Below are positions 35,082-43,865 of a DNA stretch of 43,865 bases, piece after piece. Made by a program: the position numbers and the translations under genes. Below the pieces are notes generated by a model, which worked only from the letters and a program-made list of their open reading frames with translations, searched no databases and had not been told where the DNA came from. This stretch comes from Limosilactobacillus alvi. Lineage in GTDB: Bacteria > Bacillota > Bacilli > Lactobacillales > Lactobacillaceae. Position 1 is the first letter of the stretch; each line of letters begins with the position of its first letter. The DNA lies in the NCBI RefSeq assembly GCF_016900115.1, contig NZ_JACJJQ010000014.1:1-43865 (forward strand), given 5' to 3'.

Positions 35082-35109
35082 TTGACTTTTTTTAAAATTA
35101 AAGTATGAT
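35082..35109 (+). promoter_or_regulatory. pyr operon promoter
   Basis: -35 TTGACT (35082-35087), 16-bp spacer, -10 TATGAT (35104-35109). The gap 34969-35332 holds this promoter and the long pyrB leader. Confidence 0.7.
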
Positions 35110-35134
35110 AATGACAATCAATGTCCTTTAAGGT

Positions 35135-35155
35135 AGTCCAGAGAGGCTAGCAAGG
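35135..35155 (+). promoter_or_regulatory. PyrR-binding loop 1 (anti-antiterminator)
   Basis: The stretch beginning AGTCCAGAGAGGCT and ending GCAAGG matches the conserved PyrR RNA site (ARUCCNGNGAGGYU). CCTTTAAGG-type pairing flanks it. With UMP bound, PyrR would stabilise this hairpin and let the terminator at 35186 form. Confidence 0.9.
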
Positions 35156-35185
35156 TACGTCACGTTTTAATAATAAACCGACAAT

Positions 35186-35220
35186 CCCCGCTTACCATTT
35201 TCTGGTAGGCGGGGTTTCTT
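35186..35220 (+). terminator. PyrR-controlled attenuator terminator
   Basis: CCCCGCTTACCA (35186-35197) / TGGTAGGCGGGG (35203-35214) with a 5-nt loop and TTTCTT tail, 31 bp after PyrR loop 1 and 113 bp before the pyrB ATG. Confidence 0.9.
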
Positions 35221-35248
35221 AATGGGCTTGATGAATTTCATTAACGTG

Positions 35249-35263
35249 CTCCAGCGAGGGCCC
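35249..35263 (+). promoter_or_regulatory. Second PyrR-like loop
   Basis: GCTCCAGCGAGGGC (35249-35262) agrees with the PyrR consensus core UCCNGNGAGG. It lies beyond the terminator. Its GAGGGCCC (35256-35263) can pair over 8 bp, with one G-U, with GGGTCCTC (35287-35294), which otherwise sequesters the pyrB Shine-Dalgarno. This is inference from sequence complementarity. Confidence 0.65.
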
Positions 35264-35289
35264 AATGAGTTCAGAAACGGATGATAGGG

Positions 35290-35325
35290 TCCTCCTGGTG
35301 ATTCCCGGTTTCCGGGTAAGGAGGA
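35290..35325 (+). promoter_or_regulatory. pyrB Shine-Dalgarno sequestering hairpin
   Basis: TCCTCC (35290-35295) pairs with GGAGGA (35320-35325), which contains the pyrB binding site; inside it CCCGG (35304-35308) pairs with CCGGG (35312-35316). Formation would block initiation at the ATG 35333. Confidence 0.65.
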
Positions 35326-35332
35326 AATAAGA

Positions 35333-36277
35333 ATGCTCGTACATTTACCACACTTTGTAACGGTTGAAGACTTGACGGTTGAACAAACTCTAGCGCTCAT
35401 TGAACGTGCGGAAGAATTTAAGGCAGGTACCCCCGCTCCTAAGTTAAGTCAACCAGTATACGTCACGAACATGTTCTTTGAAAATTCAACGCGGACCCAT
35501 ACTAGTTTTGCAATGGCCGAAAAGAAGTTGGGGTTAACTGAAATTCCATTCGATGCCAGTCATTCTTCAATCAAGAAGGGAGAAACTTTATACGATACCT
35601 GCTTGACGATGGATGCATTGGGGGTTGACCTGACGGTGATCCGGGCCAGTGAAAATGAATATTACCAAGCCTTGATTCACCCTAAGGCGGATGAACACCT
35701 TTCGATCGGGGTTGTAAATGGCGGTGATGGAAGTGGCCAACACCCATCTCAATGTATGCTTGATATTATGACGATTCATGAACACTTCGGCCACTTTAAG
35801 GGCTTGAAAGTCGCAATCGTCGGTGACATTACTAACTCCCGGGTAGCTAAGTCCAACATGGAAATTCTCAACAAGTTGGGCGCCGAAGTTTACTTCTCTG
35901 GTCCTGAATACTGGTACGACCATGCCTTTGATAAATATGGCAAGTACCTCCCAATGGATGAATTAGTAGGGATGGTTGATGTAATGATGCTCCTTCGGGT
36001 TCAACATGAACGACACGCTGGTGACGCCAACGAAGCTAGCTTCAGCGCTGCGGATTACCATGCTAAGTACGGAATCAACAAGGCCCGTTATGAAGCTTTA
36101 AAGGATGATGCCATCATCATGCACCCAGGTCCGATTAACCGGGGGGTTGAATTAGCCGGTGAATTTGTTGAAGCCCCAAAGTCGGCCTTTGTTGAGCAAA
36201 TGCGCAACGGCGTCTTTATGCGGATGGCAATGTTAGAAGCTGTCCTGCGCGGGCGGAAGTTAGGGGGCTTGGAATAA
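35333..36277 (+). CDS. pyrB: Aspartate carbamoyltransferase catalytic subunit
   Basis: The 314-aa enzyme joins carbamoyl phosphate and aspartate to N-carbamoyl-aspartate. The carbamoyl-phosphate binding loop is Ser52-Thr-Arg-Thr55 ([11 protein letters not shown]); [10 protein letters not shown] and the C-terminal [10 protein letters not shown] motif are present. No pyrI-type regulatory subunit is found, as usual in Gram-positives. AAGGAGG lies 8 bp before the ATG, inside the sequestering hairpin. It is the first gene of pyrB-pyrC-carA-carB-pyrD, and its stop overlaps the pyrC ATG by one base. Confidence 0.98.
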   Translation: MLVHLPHFVTVEDLTVEQTLALIERAEEFKAGTPAPKLSQPVYVTNMFFENSTRTHTSFAMAEKKLGLTEIPFDASHSSIKKGETLYDTCLTMDALGVDLTVIRASENEYYQALIHPKADEHLSIGVVNGGDGSGQHPSQCMLDIMTIHEHFGHFKGLKVAIVGDITNSRVAKSNMEILNKLGAEVYFSGPEYWYDHAFDKYGKYLPMDELVGMVDVMMLLRVQHERHAGDANEASFSAADYHAKYGINKARYEALKDDAIIMHPGPINRGVELAGEFVEAPKSAFVEQMRNGVFMRMAMLEAVLRGRKLGGLE

Positions 36278-37557
36278 TGAGTGTTACCAAAATTCAAGGC
36301 GGGACCATCTTTTTAAACGGTCAACTCGTTAAAACCGACCTTTTAATTGAAAATGGTAAGATTGCCGCAATTGGGAATGAACTCTCGGCCGCTGACACGA
36401 TTATCGATGCTAGCGGGAAATTGGTTACTCCCGGTTTAATTGATCTCCACGTCCATTTCCGCGATCCAGGACTTACCCAAAAAGAAACGATTGAAACTGG
36501 GACAATGGCCGCTGCTCATGGTGGTTACACGACAGTTGGGGCAATGCCAAATGTCCTACCAACACCAGATAATCCAGAACGGGTAGCCAAACAAGTCAAG
36601 GCAAACCAAACAAAAGGGAAGGTCCACGTCCTTCAATACGCCACAATTACTGAAGGGCGTCAGGGTAATCAGTTAGTTGACTTTGCTGGGGTGAAAAAAG
36701 CAGGTGCCTTTGCCGTCTCCAATGATGGCTCTGGGGTCCAAACTGCTGGAACGATGTACCAGGCCATGAAAGCCGCTAAGGCTGCTGGTTTGCCATTAGC
36801 CGCTCATGTTGAAGATAATTCTTTGCTTTTTGGTGGGGTGATTAATGCTGGTAAAAAAGCGCGTCAGCTTGGGGTTCCCGGAATTTTATCGGTCACGGAG
36901 TCAGCCCAACTAGCTAGAGATCTGATGTTGGCTCAAGCCACCCATGTTCATTATCACGTTTGCCATGTTTCCACAAAGGAAAGTGTTAACCTAATTCGGC
37001 TGGCTAAAGCCCAAGGAATTCGGGTAACAGCGGAAGTTTCTCCGCATCATCTCCTTTTGTGTGATGAAGACATTGAAGCCAATAACTCTAATTACAAAAT
37101 GAATCCGCCACTGCGGGGGAGGGCTGATCAAGCTGCTTGTTTAGCTGGACTTTTGGACGGCACAATTGACATGATTGCCACTGACCATGCTCCCCATGCC
37201 GAAAGTGATAAGGGACCTGATTTAATCAAAGCTGCTAACGGGATTACCGGCCTTGAGACTGCGTTTGCCCTTCTTTATACCCACTTAGTTTTACCAGGAA
37301 AGGTTCGTTTGACCGAGCTTCTCCAATGGTTGACGGCCGGACCAGCCGATGCCTTTAATTTACAAGGCGCTGGTCACATCCAACCTGGAATGCCAGCGGA
37401 TCTGGCAATTTTTGACCTTTATAAGCAATTTACTTTTAAAGATGAAGATTATCTTTCCAAGGGTCACAATACACCGTTTACTGGCTGGGATGTTCAAGGT
37501 CAAACAGTGATGACCTTAGTTGATGGTCAAGTGGTTTACCAACGTAAGGAGAACTAA
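36277..37557 (+). CDS. pyrC: Dihydroorotase
   Basis: The 426-aa class I amidohydrolase cyclises carbamoyl-aspartate to dihydroorotate. The zinc motif is His58-x-His60 ([10 protein letters not shown]), with VSNDGSGVQ, the HVEDN and HVCHVS histidine segments, and the catalytic ATDHAPH near residue 305. It is translated from an ATG overlapping the pyrB stop by one base. carA begins 1 bp downstream of its stop codon, so the operon is tightly packed. Confidence 0.97.
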   Translation: MSVTKIQGGTIFLNGQLVKTDLLIENGKIAAIGNELSAADTIIDASGKLVTPGLIDLHVHFRDPGLTQKETIETGTMAAAHGGYTTVGAMPNVLPTPDNPERVAKQVKANQTKGKVHVLQYATITEGRQGNQLVDFAGVKKAGAFAVSNDGSGVQTAGTMYQAMKAAKAAGLPLAAHVEDNSLLFGGVINAGKKARQLGVPGILSVTESAQLARDLMLAQATHVHYHVCHVSTKESVNLIRLAKAQGIRVTAEVSPHHLLLCDEDIEANNSNYKMNPPLRGRADQAACLAGLLDGTIDMIATDHAPHAESDKGPDLIKAANGITGLETAFALLYTHLVLPGKVRLTELLQWLTAGPADAFNLQGAGHIQPGMPADLAIFDLYKQFTFKDEDYLSKGHNTPFTGWDVQGQTVMTLVDGQVVYQRKEN

Positions 37558-37558
37558 A

Positions 37559-38647
37559 TTGAAGCGGTATTTAGTATTAGAAGATGGGGCAGTTTTTGCT
37601 GGTAAAGCTTTTGGGGCAATGACAAACACCTTAGGTGAAGTTGTCTTTAGTACTGGAATGACCGGTTACCAAGAATCAATTACGGATCAGTCTTACGTTA
37701 ACCAAATCCTGGTTTTCACTAACCCGTTAATTGGCAATTATGGTATCAACTTTGATGATAACGAAAGCTTGGAACCAGGCATCAAAGGAGTGATCTGTCA
37801 TCACTTAGCTCGGCGGCCAAGTAATTGGCGAAATCAGCAAAGCCTTGGTGACTTCTTAACGGATCATCAAATTCCAGGGTTACAAGGCATTGATACCAGG
37901 GAGTTGGTCCGGCACTTACGGTCAGCGGGGACCTTACGGGGGATGTTAACCGATGATGTTAGTGATTTGCCAGCAATTGTTGCTCAACTAAAGGCAACTA
38001 ACCCTACAAAGGGAAGTATTGCGGCTGTTTCTACTAAGTCGGTTTACCCCAACCCTGGTTATCAACGCAATATTGTTGTGGTTGACTTTGGAATTAAACA
38101 AAGTATCCTGCGGGAATTGGCTAAGCGGGATTGTAACGTTGTCGTGGTTCCATACAACACCACGGCTAAACAAATTGAAAATTTGCATCCAGATGGGATC
38201 TTACTCAGCAACGGTCCCGGAGATCCAATGGAAATGATAAGTGCTATTAAAATGATTGCAGAAGTTGAAAAGCATTATCCCGTCTTTGGAATTTGTATGG
38301 GTCACCAGCTCTTTGCCCTGGCAAATGGAGCCAAGACTTATAAGATGAAATTCGGTCACCGGGGCTTTAACCATCCCGTTCGTGATTTGGCCTCAGGTAA
38401 AACGTACTTTACTTCCCAAAATCATGGTTATGCTGTGGATGCGGCTTCAGTTAAAGAGACCCAGCTAACGGTTAGTCAAGTTGAAGTCAATGATGGAACG
38501 GTTGAAGGTTTACGTCATAAGCAATACCCAGCCTTTTCCTTACAATTCCACCCGGACGCCGCACCTGGTCCGCATGATGCAGCTAGCTTATTTGATACTT
38601 TTATCAAACTCGTTGATGACCAAAAGGAGGCCCATCACCATGCCTAA
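37559..38647 (+). CDS. carA: Carbamoyl-phosphate synthase small subunit (active glutaminase)
   Basis: The 362-aa CarA supplies ammonia from glutamine to CarB. The glutaminase nucleophile Cys246 (FGICMGHQ) and His331 (LQFHPD) are present; the third triad position is Asp instead of the usual Glu. SQNHGYAV is also kept, unlike in the paralogue at 29507. The start is TTG at 37559 behind AAGGAG (37546-37551), 7 bp away; an ATG at 37520 would overlap pyrC extensively. Its end overlaps carB by 8 bp. Placement in the pyr operon marks it as the pyrimidine-specific (PyrAA) enzyme. Confidence 0.96.
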   Translation: MKRYLVLEDGAVFAGKAFGAMTNTLGEVVFSTGMTGYQESITDQSYVNQILVFTNPLIGNYGINFDDNESLEPGIKGVICHHLARRPSNWRNQQSLGDFLTDHQIPGLQGIDTRELVRHLRSAGTLRGMLTDDVSDLPAIVAQLKATNPTKGSIAAVSTKSVYPNPGYQRNIVVVDFGIKQSILRELAKRDCNVVVVPYNTTAKQIENLHPDGILLSNGPGDPMEMISAIKMIAEVEKHYPVFGICMGHQLFALANGAKTYKMKFGHRGFNHPVRDLASGKTYFTSQNHGYAVDAASVKETQLTVSQVEVNDGTVEGLRHKQYPAFSLQFHPDAAPGPHDAASLFDTFIKLVDDQKEAHHHA

Positions 38648-41600
38648 GCGGAAAGATATCCATAAGATTATGATTTTTGGTTCCGGACCGATCATTATTG
38701 GGCAAGCTGCGGAATTTGATTATTCTGGGACCCAAGCTTGTTTAGCTTTGAAAGAAGAAGGTTATGAAACGGTGTTGGTTAACTCCAACCCCGCTACGAT
38801 TATGACCGACAACCAAATTGCTGATCATGTTTATATTGAACCCTTAACGGTTGACTCGGTTTCCCGAATTATTCGCCAAGAATACCCGGATGCTATTTTA
38901 CCAACCATTGGGGGGCAGATCGGTCTGAACTTGGCGGTTGCTTTGGCCAAAACTGGACTTTTAGATGAACTGGGGATCCAACTTTTGGGGACCAAACTAG
39001 ATTCAATTGACCAAGCCGAAGACCGAGAACGGTTTAAGGAATTAATGCAGGATCTCAATGAACCAGTGCCAGCTTCGCAAACCGTGGCAACGGTTGATGA
39101 TGCCTTAGCCTATGCTGAAACAATTGGTTATCCGGTAATTGTCCGGCCAGCCTTTACCATGGGCGGAACTGGTGGAGGAATCTGCCATGATGCCGCTGAG
39201 ATGGCAACAATTGCGGCTAACGGGCTTGATCTTTCGCCTGCCAACCAAGTATTGATTGAAAAGTCAATTGCCGGTTTCAAGGAAATCGAATTTGAAGTAA
39301 TGCGGGATGCCGCTGATAATGCAATGGTGGTTTGTTGCATGGAGAATTTTGATCCGGTGGGTATTCATACCGGGGATTCAATTGTTTTTGCGCCGAACCA
39401 AACGATCACTGACCGGGAATTTCAAATGCTCCGGGATTGTGCTTTAAGATTAATCCGCGCATTGAAAATCGAAGGGGGTTGCAATGTGCAACTTGCCTTG
39501 GATCCAAATAGTTATCAATATTACGTTATCGAAGTAAACCCACGAGTTTCTAGGTCATCAGCCTTAGCTTCCAAGGCAACGGGGTACCCGATTGCTAAGA
39601 TGGCGGCTAAAATTGCGATTGGCTTAACCCTGGATGAAGTTTTAAATCCGGTTACTGGGAAAACCACCGCTCAATTTGAACCGGCTCTAGACTATGTTGT
39701 CTGCAAGATTCCGCGGTGGCCTTTTGATAAGTTCACCAAGGCTAACCGCCACCTCGGCAGTCAGATGAAAGCGACCGGGGAAGTGATGGCGATCGGCCGG
39801 ACTGCCGAAGAAGCTCTCCAAAAAGCAATTCGATCCTTAGAAATCGATGCCAAGGATCTAATCTTGCCAGCGGCCCAAGCTGCGGATCAAGCCAGCTTAG
39901 AAGAAAAATTAACCCACGCCCAAGATGATCGGCTCTTCTACTTAGCCGAAGCTTTTCGCCGTGGTTATACGATTGACCAAGTTCATGCCCTCACCAAGAT
40001 TAATGATTACTTCTTAGATCTTGTGGCCCACTTAGTCGAATTAGAAAAAACGATTCAAACTCACAAGCAAGATGTCCCAACGCTTCAAGTAGCCAAAGAA
40101 AATGGTTTTAGTGACCAAACGATTGCCAAGCTGTGGGGGGTAACCGCTAATGAAGTTCGGACTTTCCGTTTAGCAAACCAAATTCACCCCGTTTACAAGA
40201 TGGTTGATACTTGTGCAGCTGAATTTACATCCGCTACCCCATATTTTTACAGTACTTACGACCACGAAAATGAAAGTCACCGTTCCAAGAAACCATCAAT
40301 TCTGGTAATTGGCTCGGGACCCATCCGGATTGGTCAAGGGGTTGAATTTGACTATGCGACGGTTCATAGTGTGCGGGCAATTCAAAGTCAAGGCTATGAA
40401 GCGATTGTGATGAATTCAAATCCCGAGACGGTTTCAACGGACTTTTCAGTTTCAGACAAACTTTATTTTGAAGCGCTCACCTTAGAGGATGTTTTAAATG
40501 TGTGTGACTTAGAACAACCCGTTGGGGTGATTGTCCAATTTGGAGGTCAAACCGCGATTAACCTTGCGGCTGGTCTCGCTCAACACGGGATTAAGATCTT
40601 AGGAACGACCGTCAAGGATCTCGACGCAGCGGAAGACCGAGAAGTTTTTGACCAGGTGATTAAGCAACTTGACTTAAAACAACCGGTTGGTTTAACCGCT
40701 ACAACTCCGGCTGCCGTTCTAGCTGCCGCTGAAAAAATTGGTTACCCGGTTCTCGTCCGGCCAAGCTATGTGCTTGGTGGAAAAGCAATGGAAATTGTTT
40801 ACAGCCAAACTGAATTGGAACAATACTTGCAAACCAATGCTCATGCAACGGTTGATCATCCAATTTTAGTGGATGCCTACTTAGAAGGGCGCGAATGTGA
40901 GGTTGACGCCATCTGTGATGGTCACCAGGTTCTCTTACCAGGGATTATGGAACACATCGAGCGAGCGGGGGTCCACTCGGGAGATTCAATGGCTGTTTAT
41001 CCACCGCAAAGCTTTGATGCGGATATCAAAGCCCAAATTGTGGCGGCCACAGAAAAACTCTGTGTGGCTTTGAAATGTATTGGGATCATGAACATTCAAT
41101 TCATTATTCATGATCATCAAGTCTACGTCCTGGAAGTGAATCCACGGGCTAGCCGGACAGTGCCGTTCTTAAGCAAGATTACTGGAATTGAAATGGCCCA
41201 AGCTGCTACCAAGGTCATCCTTGGGCAATCTATAGCCGACCAAGGTTTAACACCAGGTCTACATCCAGAACCCGCAATGATCCATGTTAAGGCTCCCGTC
41301 TTTAGCTTTAATAAGCTTGATGACGTTGATGCCTTTTTAGGACCTGAGATGAAGTCCACTGGGGAAGTCATGGGCAGTGACGTTACCTTTGCTAAGGCCC
41401 TCTATAAGGCTTTTGCTGGCGCTAAGATGCTCTTACCTGATAACGGGAGCGTCCTTTTGACGATCGAAGACGCTGATAAGCAACGGGTCCTTCCGCTAGC
41501 CCAACGATTTGCCCGAATCGGCTATCGGCTTTTGGCGACGAGTGGGACGGCAGAATTTTTGAAACAACATGGACTTCACGTCGAAGTGGTTGATAAGCTC

Positions 41601-41816
41601 CATGAAACGGGAACCAATGATATCCTAGATGCCATTAAGACCAAGGTTGATATTGTAGTTAACACAATGGGCCATGACTACCAAAAGAATTCGGATGGTT
41701 TTGTGATCCGGCAGACGGCCATTGAACACAATGTGCCATTACTAACGGCCTTAGATACGGTGGATGCCCTCTTAACGTCCTTAGAAAACCGGTCCTTTAC
41801 CACCCAGGCACTATAA
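38640..41816 (+). CDS. carB: Carbamoyl-phosphate synthase large subunit
   Basis: The 1058-aa full-length CarB makes carbamoyl phosphate from bicarbonate, ammonia and two ATP. Both ATP-grasp halves are intact: [28 protein letters not shown] and [13 protein letters not shown] in the first; [24 protein letters not shown] and [14 protein letters not shown] in the second. An oligomerisation domain lies between them, and a C-terminal MGS-like allosteric domain (about 930-1058, [19 protein letters not shown]) ends it. The ATG at 38640 has AGGAGG 9 bp upstream and overlaps carA by 8 bp. It is the reference against which the paralogue at 30586 looks degenerate. Confidence 0.98.
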   Translation: MPKRKDIHKIMIFGSGPIIIGQAAEFDYSGTQACLALKEEGYETVLVNSNPATIMTDNQIADHVYIEPLTVDSVSRIIRQEYPDAILPTIGGQIGLNLAVALAKTGLLDELGIQLLGTKLDSIDQAEDRERFKELMQDLNEPVPASQTVATVDDALAYAETIGYPVIVRPAFTMGGTGGGICHDAAEMATIAANGLDLSPANQVLIEKSIAGFKEIEFEVMRDAADNAMVVCCMENFDPVGIHTGDSIVFAPNQTITDREFQMLRDCALRLIRALKIEGGCNVQLALDPNSYQYYVIEVNPRVSRSSALASKATGYPIAKMAAKIAIGLTLDEVLNPVTGKTTAQFEPALDYVVCKIPRWPFDKFTKANRHLGSQMKATGEVMAIGRTAEEALQKAIRSLEIDAKDLILPAAQAADQASLEEKLTHAQDDRLFYLAEAFRRGYTIDQVHALTKINDYFLDLVAHLVELEKTIQTHKQDVPTLQVAKENGFSDQTIAKLWGVTANEVRTFRLANQIHPVYKMVDTCAAEFTSATPYFYSTYDHENESHRSKKPSILVIGSGPIRIGQGVEFDYATVHSVRAIQSQGYEAIVMNSNPETVSTDFSVSDKLYFEALTLEDVLNVCDLEQPVGVIVQFGGQTAINLAAGLAQHGIKILGTTVKDLDAAEDREVFDQVIKQLDLKQPVGLTATTPAAVLAAAEKIGYPVLVRPSYVLGGKAMEIVYSQTELEQYLQTNAHATVDHPILVDAYLEGRECEVDAICDGHQVLLPGIMEHIERAGVHSGDSMAVYPPQSFDADIKAQIVAATEKLCVALKCIGIMNIQFIIHDHQVYVLEVNPRASRTVPFLSKITGIEMAQAATKVILGQSIADQGLTPGLHPEPAMIHVKAPVFSFNKLDDVDAFLGPEMKSTGEVMGSDVTFAKALYKAFAGAKMLLPDNGSVLLTIEDADKQRVLPLAQRFARIGYRLLATSGTAEFLKQHGLHVEVVDKLHETGTNDILDAIKTKVDIVVNTMGHDYQKNSDGFVIRQTAIEHNVPLLTALDTVDALLTSLENRSFTTQAL

Positions 41817-41827
41817 AGGAGAAGAAA

Positions 41828-42745
41828 ATGGAACGATTAGCAGTTGAACTTCCGGGCTTAAAGATGCAAAATCCGTTGATGCCTGCTTCCGGAACCTTTG
41901 GCTTTGGGGATGCCTACGGGGCCGATCGGGTTGACTTTGATCAACTGGGAGCCTTTGTAATGAAGACGACGACCCCTCAAGCTCGGACTGGGAATCCGCA
42001 ACCCCAAATTGCCAAACTAAGCGATGGCGTAATGAACTCGGTTGGTTTAACCAATCCCGGCGTTGACGCTGTGGTCAATGAAAAGCTACCCGCCTTTCAT
42101 CAGGCCCACTCTAACCTACCAGTTTTAGCTAGTGTTGGCGGGGCGAGCTTAGCAGAATATCAAATGGTGGCCGAAAAGCTTGTTCAATCACCCTTTGTGA
42201 ATGCTCTGGAGTTAAACGTTTCTTGCCCCAACGTTAGCCAAGGGGGGATGGCTTTCGGTACCGATCCAAAGTTAGTTGAAGCCGTAACCAGGACCGTTAA
42301 GGAAGTTAGTGGAACTATCCCGGTTTACGTCAAGTTGACGCCAAACGTGACTTCAATTACTGAAATCGCTAAAGCTGCGGAAGCAGGGGGTGCTGATGGC
42401 TTGAGTCTAATTAATACCGTTTTAGGTCTCCACATTGACCTTAAAACCCGTAAACCGGTTCTCGGAAACGGGATGGGGGGCTATTCCGGAACAGCCATTA
42501 AGCCACTTGCCGTTCGGATGGTTTACCAAGTTGCCCACGCCACAAAGCTCCCAATCATCGGAATGGGTGGGATTGAAACCGCCGCTGATGTCTTAGAATT
42601 TATGATGGCCGGTGCCAGTGCTGTTGCCGTCGGTGCTGGTCACTTTAAGGATTTGAACATTTGTCCCAAGTTAGCGCATGAATTACCAAACTTAATGGAT
42701 GAGCTCGGCATTCAAAACCTCAGCGAATTAAAACCTATCGAATAA
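41828..42745 (+). CDS. pyrD: Dihydroorotate dehydrogenase, class 1B catalytic subunit type
   Basis: The 305-aa FMN enzyme oxidises dihydroorotate to orotate. The base Cys133 lies in [14 protein letters not shown]...FGTDP, the class 1B pattern; [18 protein letters not shown] and GMGGI...AGASAVAVG support it. Class 1B enzymes normally work with the PyrK iron-sulfur/FAD subunit and NAD+; no pyrK lies next to it here. AAAGGAG precedes the ATG. It is the last gene of the operon in this window; pyrF and pyrE are not found. Confidence 0.95.
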   Translation: MERLAVELPGLKMQNPLMPASGTFGFGDAYGADRVDFDQLGAFVMKTTTPQARTGNPQPQIAKLSDGVMNSVGLTNPGVDAVVNEKLPAFHQAHSNLPVLASVGGASLAEYQMVAEKLVQSPFVNALELNVSCPNVSQGGMAFGTDPKLVEAVTRTVKEVSGTIPVYVKLTPNVTSITEIAKAAEAGGADGLSLINTVLGLHIDLKTRKPVLGNGMGGYSGTAIKPLAVRMVYQVAHATKLPIIGMGGIETAADVLEFMMAGASAVAVGAGHFKDLNICPKLAHELPNLMDELGIQNLSELKPIE

Positions 42746-42760
42746 AGAGAATTGAATTAA

Positions 42761-43624
<864 letters not shown>

Positions 43625-43691
43625 AAAATAGTTCAAAATTAAAAGCTCCGCAGTTTTTTAGAAGTGCAATCGAAAGGTTAGTTAAAGTTAA

Positions 43692-43748
43692 AGATGCTAA
43701 GGCATGATTCCGGTACTCAACCGGAGTCATGCCTTTAGTTTTAGGTCT
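43692..43748 (-). pseudogene. Possible C-terminal scrap of an IS3-type OrfB transposase
   Basis: On the minus strand this encodes RPKTKGMTPVEYRNHALAS, resembling the usual C-terminal end of IS3-family OrfB (…RPK-x-KG-[ML]-TPVEYRN…). Upstream coding sequence is missing, being interrupted by the mobile-element terminus at 43739-43788. The DNA also folds into a 15-bp hairpin (43699-43713/43721-43735), which may stop transcription from butA. The match is short, so the call is tentative. Confidence 0.4.
43699..43738 (+). terminator. Possible terminator downstream of butA
   Basis: AAGGCATGATTCCGG / CCGGAGTCATGCCTT (one mismatch), 7-nt loop, followed by TTAGTTTTAGG. It overlaps the transposase scrap on the other strand. 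Confidence 0.5.
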
Positions 43749-43788
43749 ACAATATTTGGTACTGACAGGAGTAAAATCCTAGCAGTAC
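43739..43788. repeat. Mobile-element terminus, inverted copy of the left-end one
   Basis: It matches the complement of positions 32-82 with one substitution and one indel, and contains the same GTACTG...CAGTAC hairpin. A TG start at 43757 would be the element's left end. Confidence 0.5.
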
Positions 43789-43854
43789 GGCTATAATGCC
43801 CTCTAAGTATACAGATGAAATAGAAAATTCATCTTATGCTTGGAGGGTATTTTT

Positions 43855-43865
43855 ATGTCTAGAAA
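43855..43865 (+). CDS. Start of a probable transposase gene (cut by the window end)
   Basis: ATG at 43855 opens MSR(K), with GGAGG (43842-43846) 8 bp upstream and a TATAAT at 43793-43798. It follows the mobile-element terminus by about 65 bp, the usual place for the first transposase ORF. Only four codons are visible, so the family cannot be named. Confidence 0.4.

Noticed and set aside
38481-38639. N-terminal extension of carB into carA
   Set aside because: CarB homologues begin with MPKR-type sequence at 38640, which has an AGGAGG site; the extension is a frame overlap with carA.

Overview
The window looks like chromosomal DNA of a lactic acid bacterium of the family Lactobacillaceae, most likely a Limosilactobacillus-type heterofermenter. 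The signs are the gene order (rpsB-tsf-pyrH-frr followed later by uppS-cdsA-rseP-proS-polC; ebsA-lspA-rluD next to pyr genes), a D-lactate dehydrogenase, a mevalonate-pathway HMG-CoA synthase, a choloylglycine-hydrolase family enzyme, strong AGGAGG ribosome binding sites, frequent TTG/GTG starts and heavy use of CGG for arginine. The species is not settled by the sequence alone. No plasmid, phage or CRISPR signature was seen.

Layout. 1-82: terminus of a mobile element. 102-7927: housekeeping genes (methionine sulfoxide reductase, ClC-type channel, tRNA-Ser(CGA), mvaS, divergent lexA / DUF896 gene, YneF-type protein, plsC, a TrmN6-type methyltransferase overlapping a GIY-YIG gene, D-lactate dehydrogenase). 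8097-11212: translation cluster rpsB-tsf-pyrH-frr, broken up by intercistronic terminators. 11359-12686: DUF1801 protein and an Ntn hydrolase. 12687-13533: gene-poor, with an IS110-family transposase remnant and a copy of a structured repeat. 13534-17142: divergent sucrose PTS permease and sucrose-6-phosphate hydrolase. 17307-26410: uppS-cdsA-rseP-proS-polC. 26512-29442: nitroreductase, RNase HI-like gene, ebsA, lspA, rluD. 29507-33033: a degenerate carbamoyl-phosphate-synthase-like gene pair. 33253-34968: a large GT-C-like membrane protein on the opposite strand. 35082-42745: pyrimidine operon pyrB-pyrC-carA-carB-pyrD behind an elaborate PyrR leader. 42851-43624: diacetyl/acetoin reductase. 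43692-43865: transposase remnants and the start of another mobile element.

The genes work together as follows. pyrB, pyrC, carA, carB and pyrD take glutamine, bicarbonate and aspartate to orotate; pyrF, pyrE, pyrK and pyrR are not in the window. pyrH acts later, on UMP. uppS, cdsA, plsC and mvaS feed isoprenoid and phospholipid synthesis for the envelope, and rseP and lspA handle membrane proteolysis and lipoprotein maturation. scrA and scrB form a sucrose uptake and cleavage pair with shared LacI-type operator palindromes.

Most unusual content. (1) An intact two-gene pair homologous to CarA/CarB has lost the glutaminase Cys and His and the ATP-grasp active-site residues, and its large subunit lacks most of the C-terminal half. 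It therefore looks like a maintained pseudoenzyme complex sitting beside the true pyr operon. (2) The pyrB leader contains a classical PyrR loop plus terminator, followed by a second PyrR-like loop that can pair with the 5' arm of a hairpin hiding the pyrB Shine-Dalgarno sequence, which suggests double transcriptional and translational control. (3) A dispersed repeat of about 180-280 nt occurs twice, with compensated stems and a terminal terminator hairpin.
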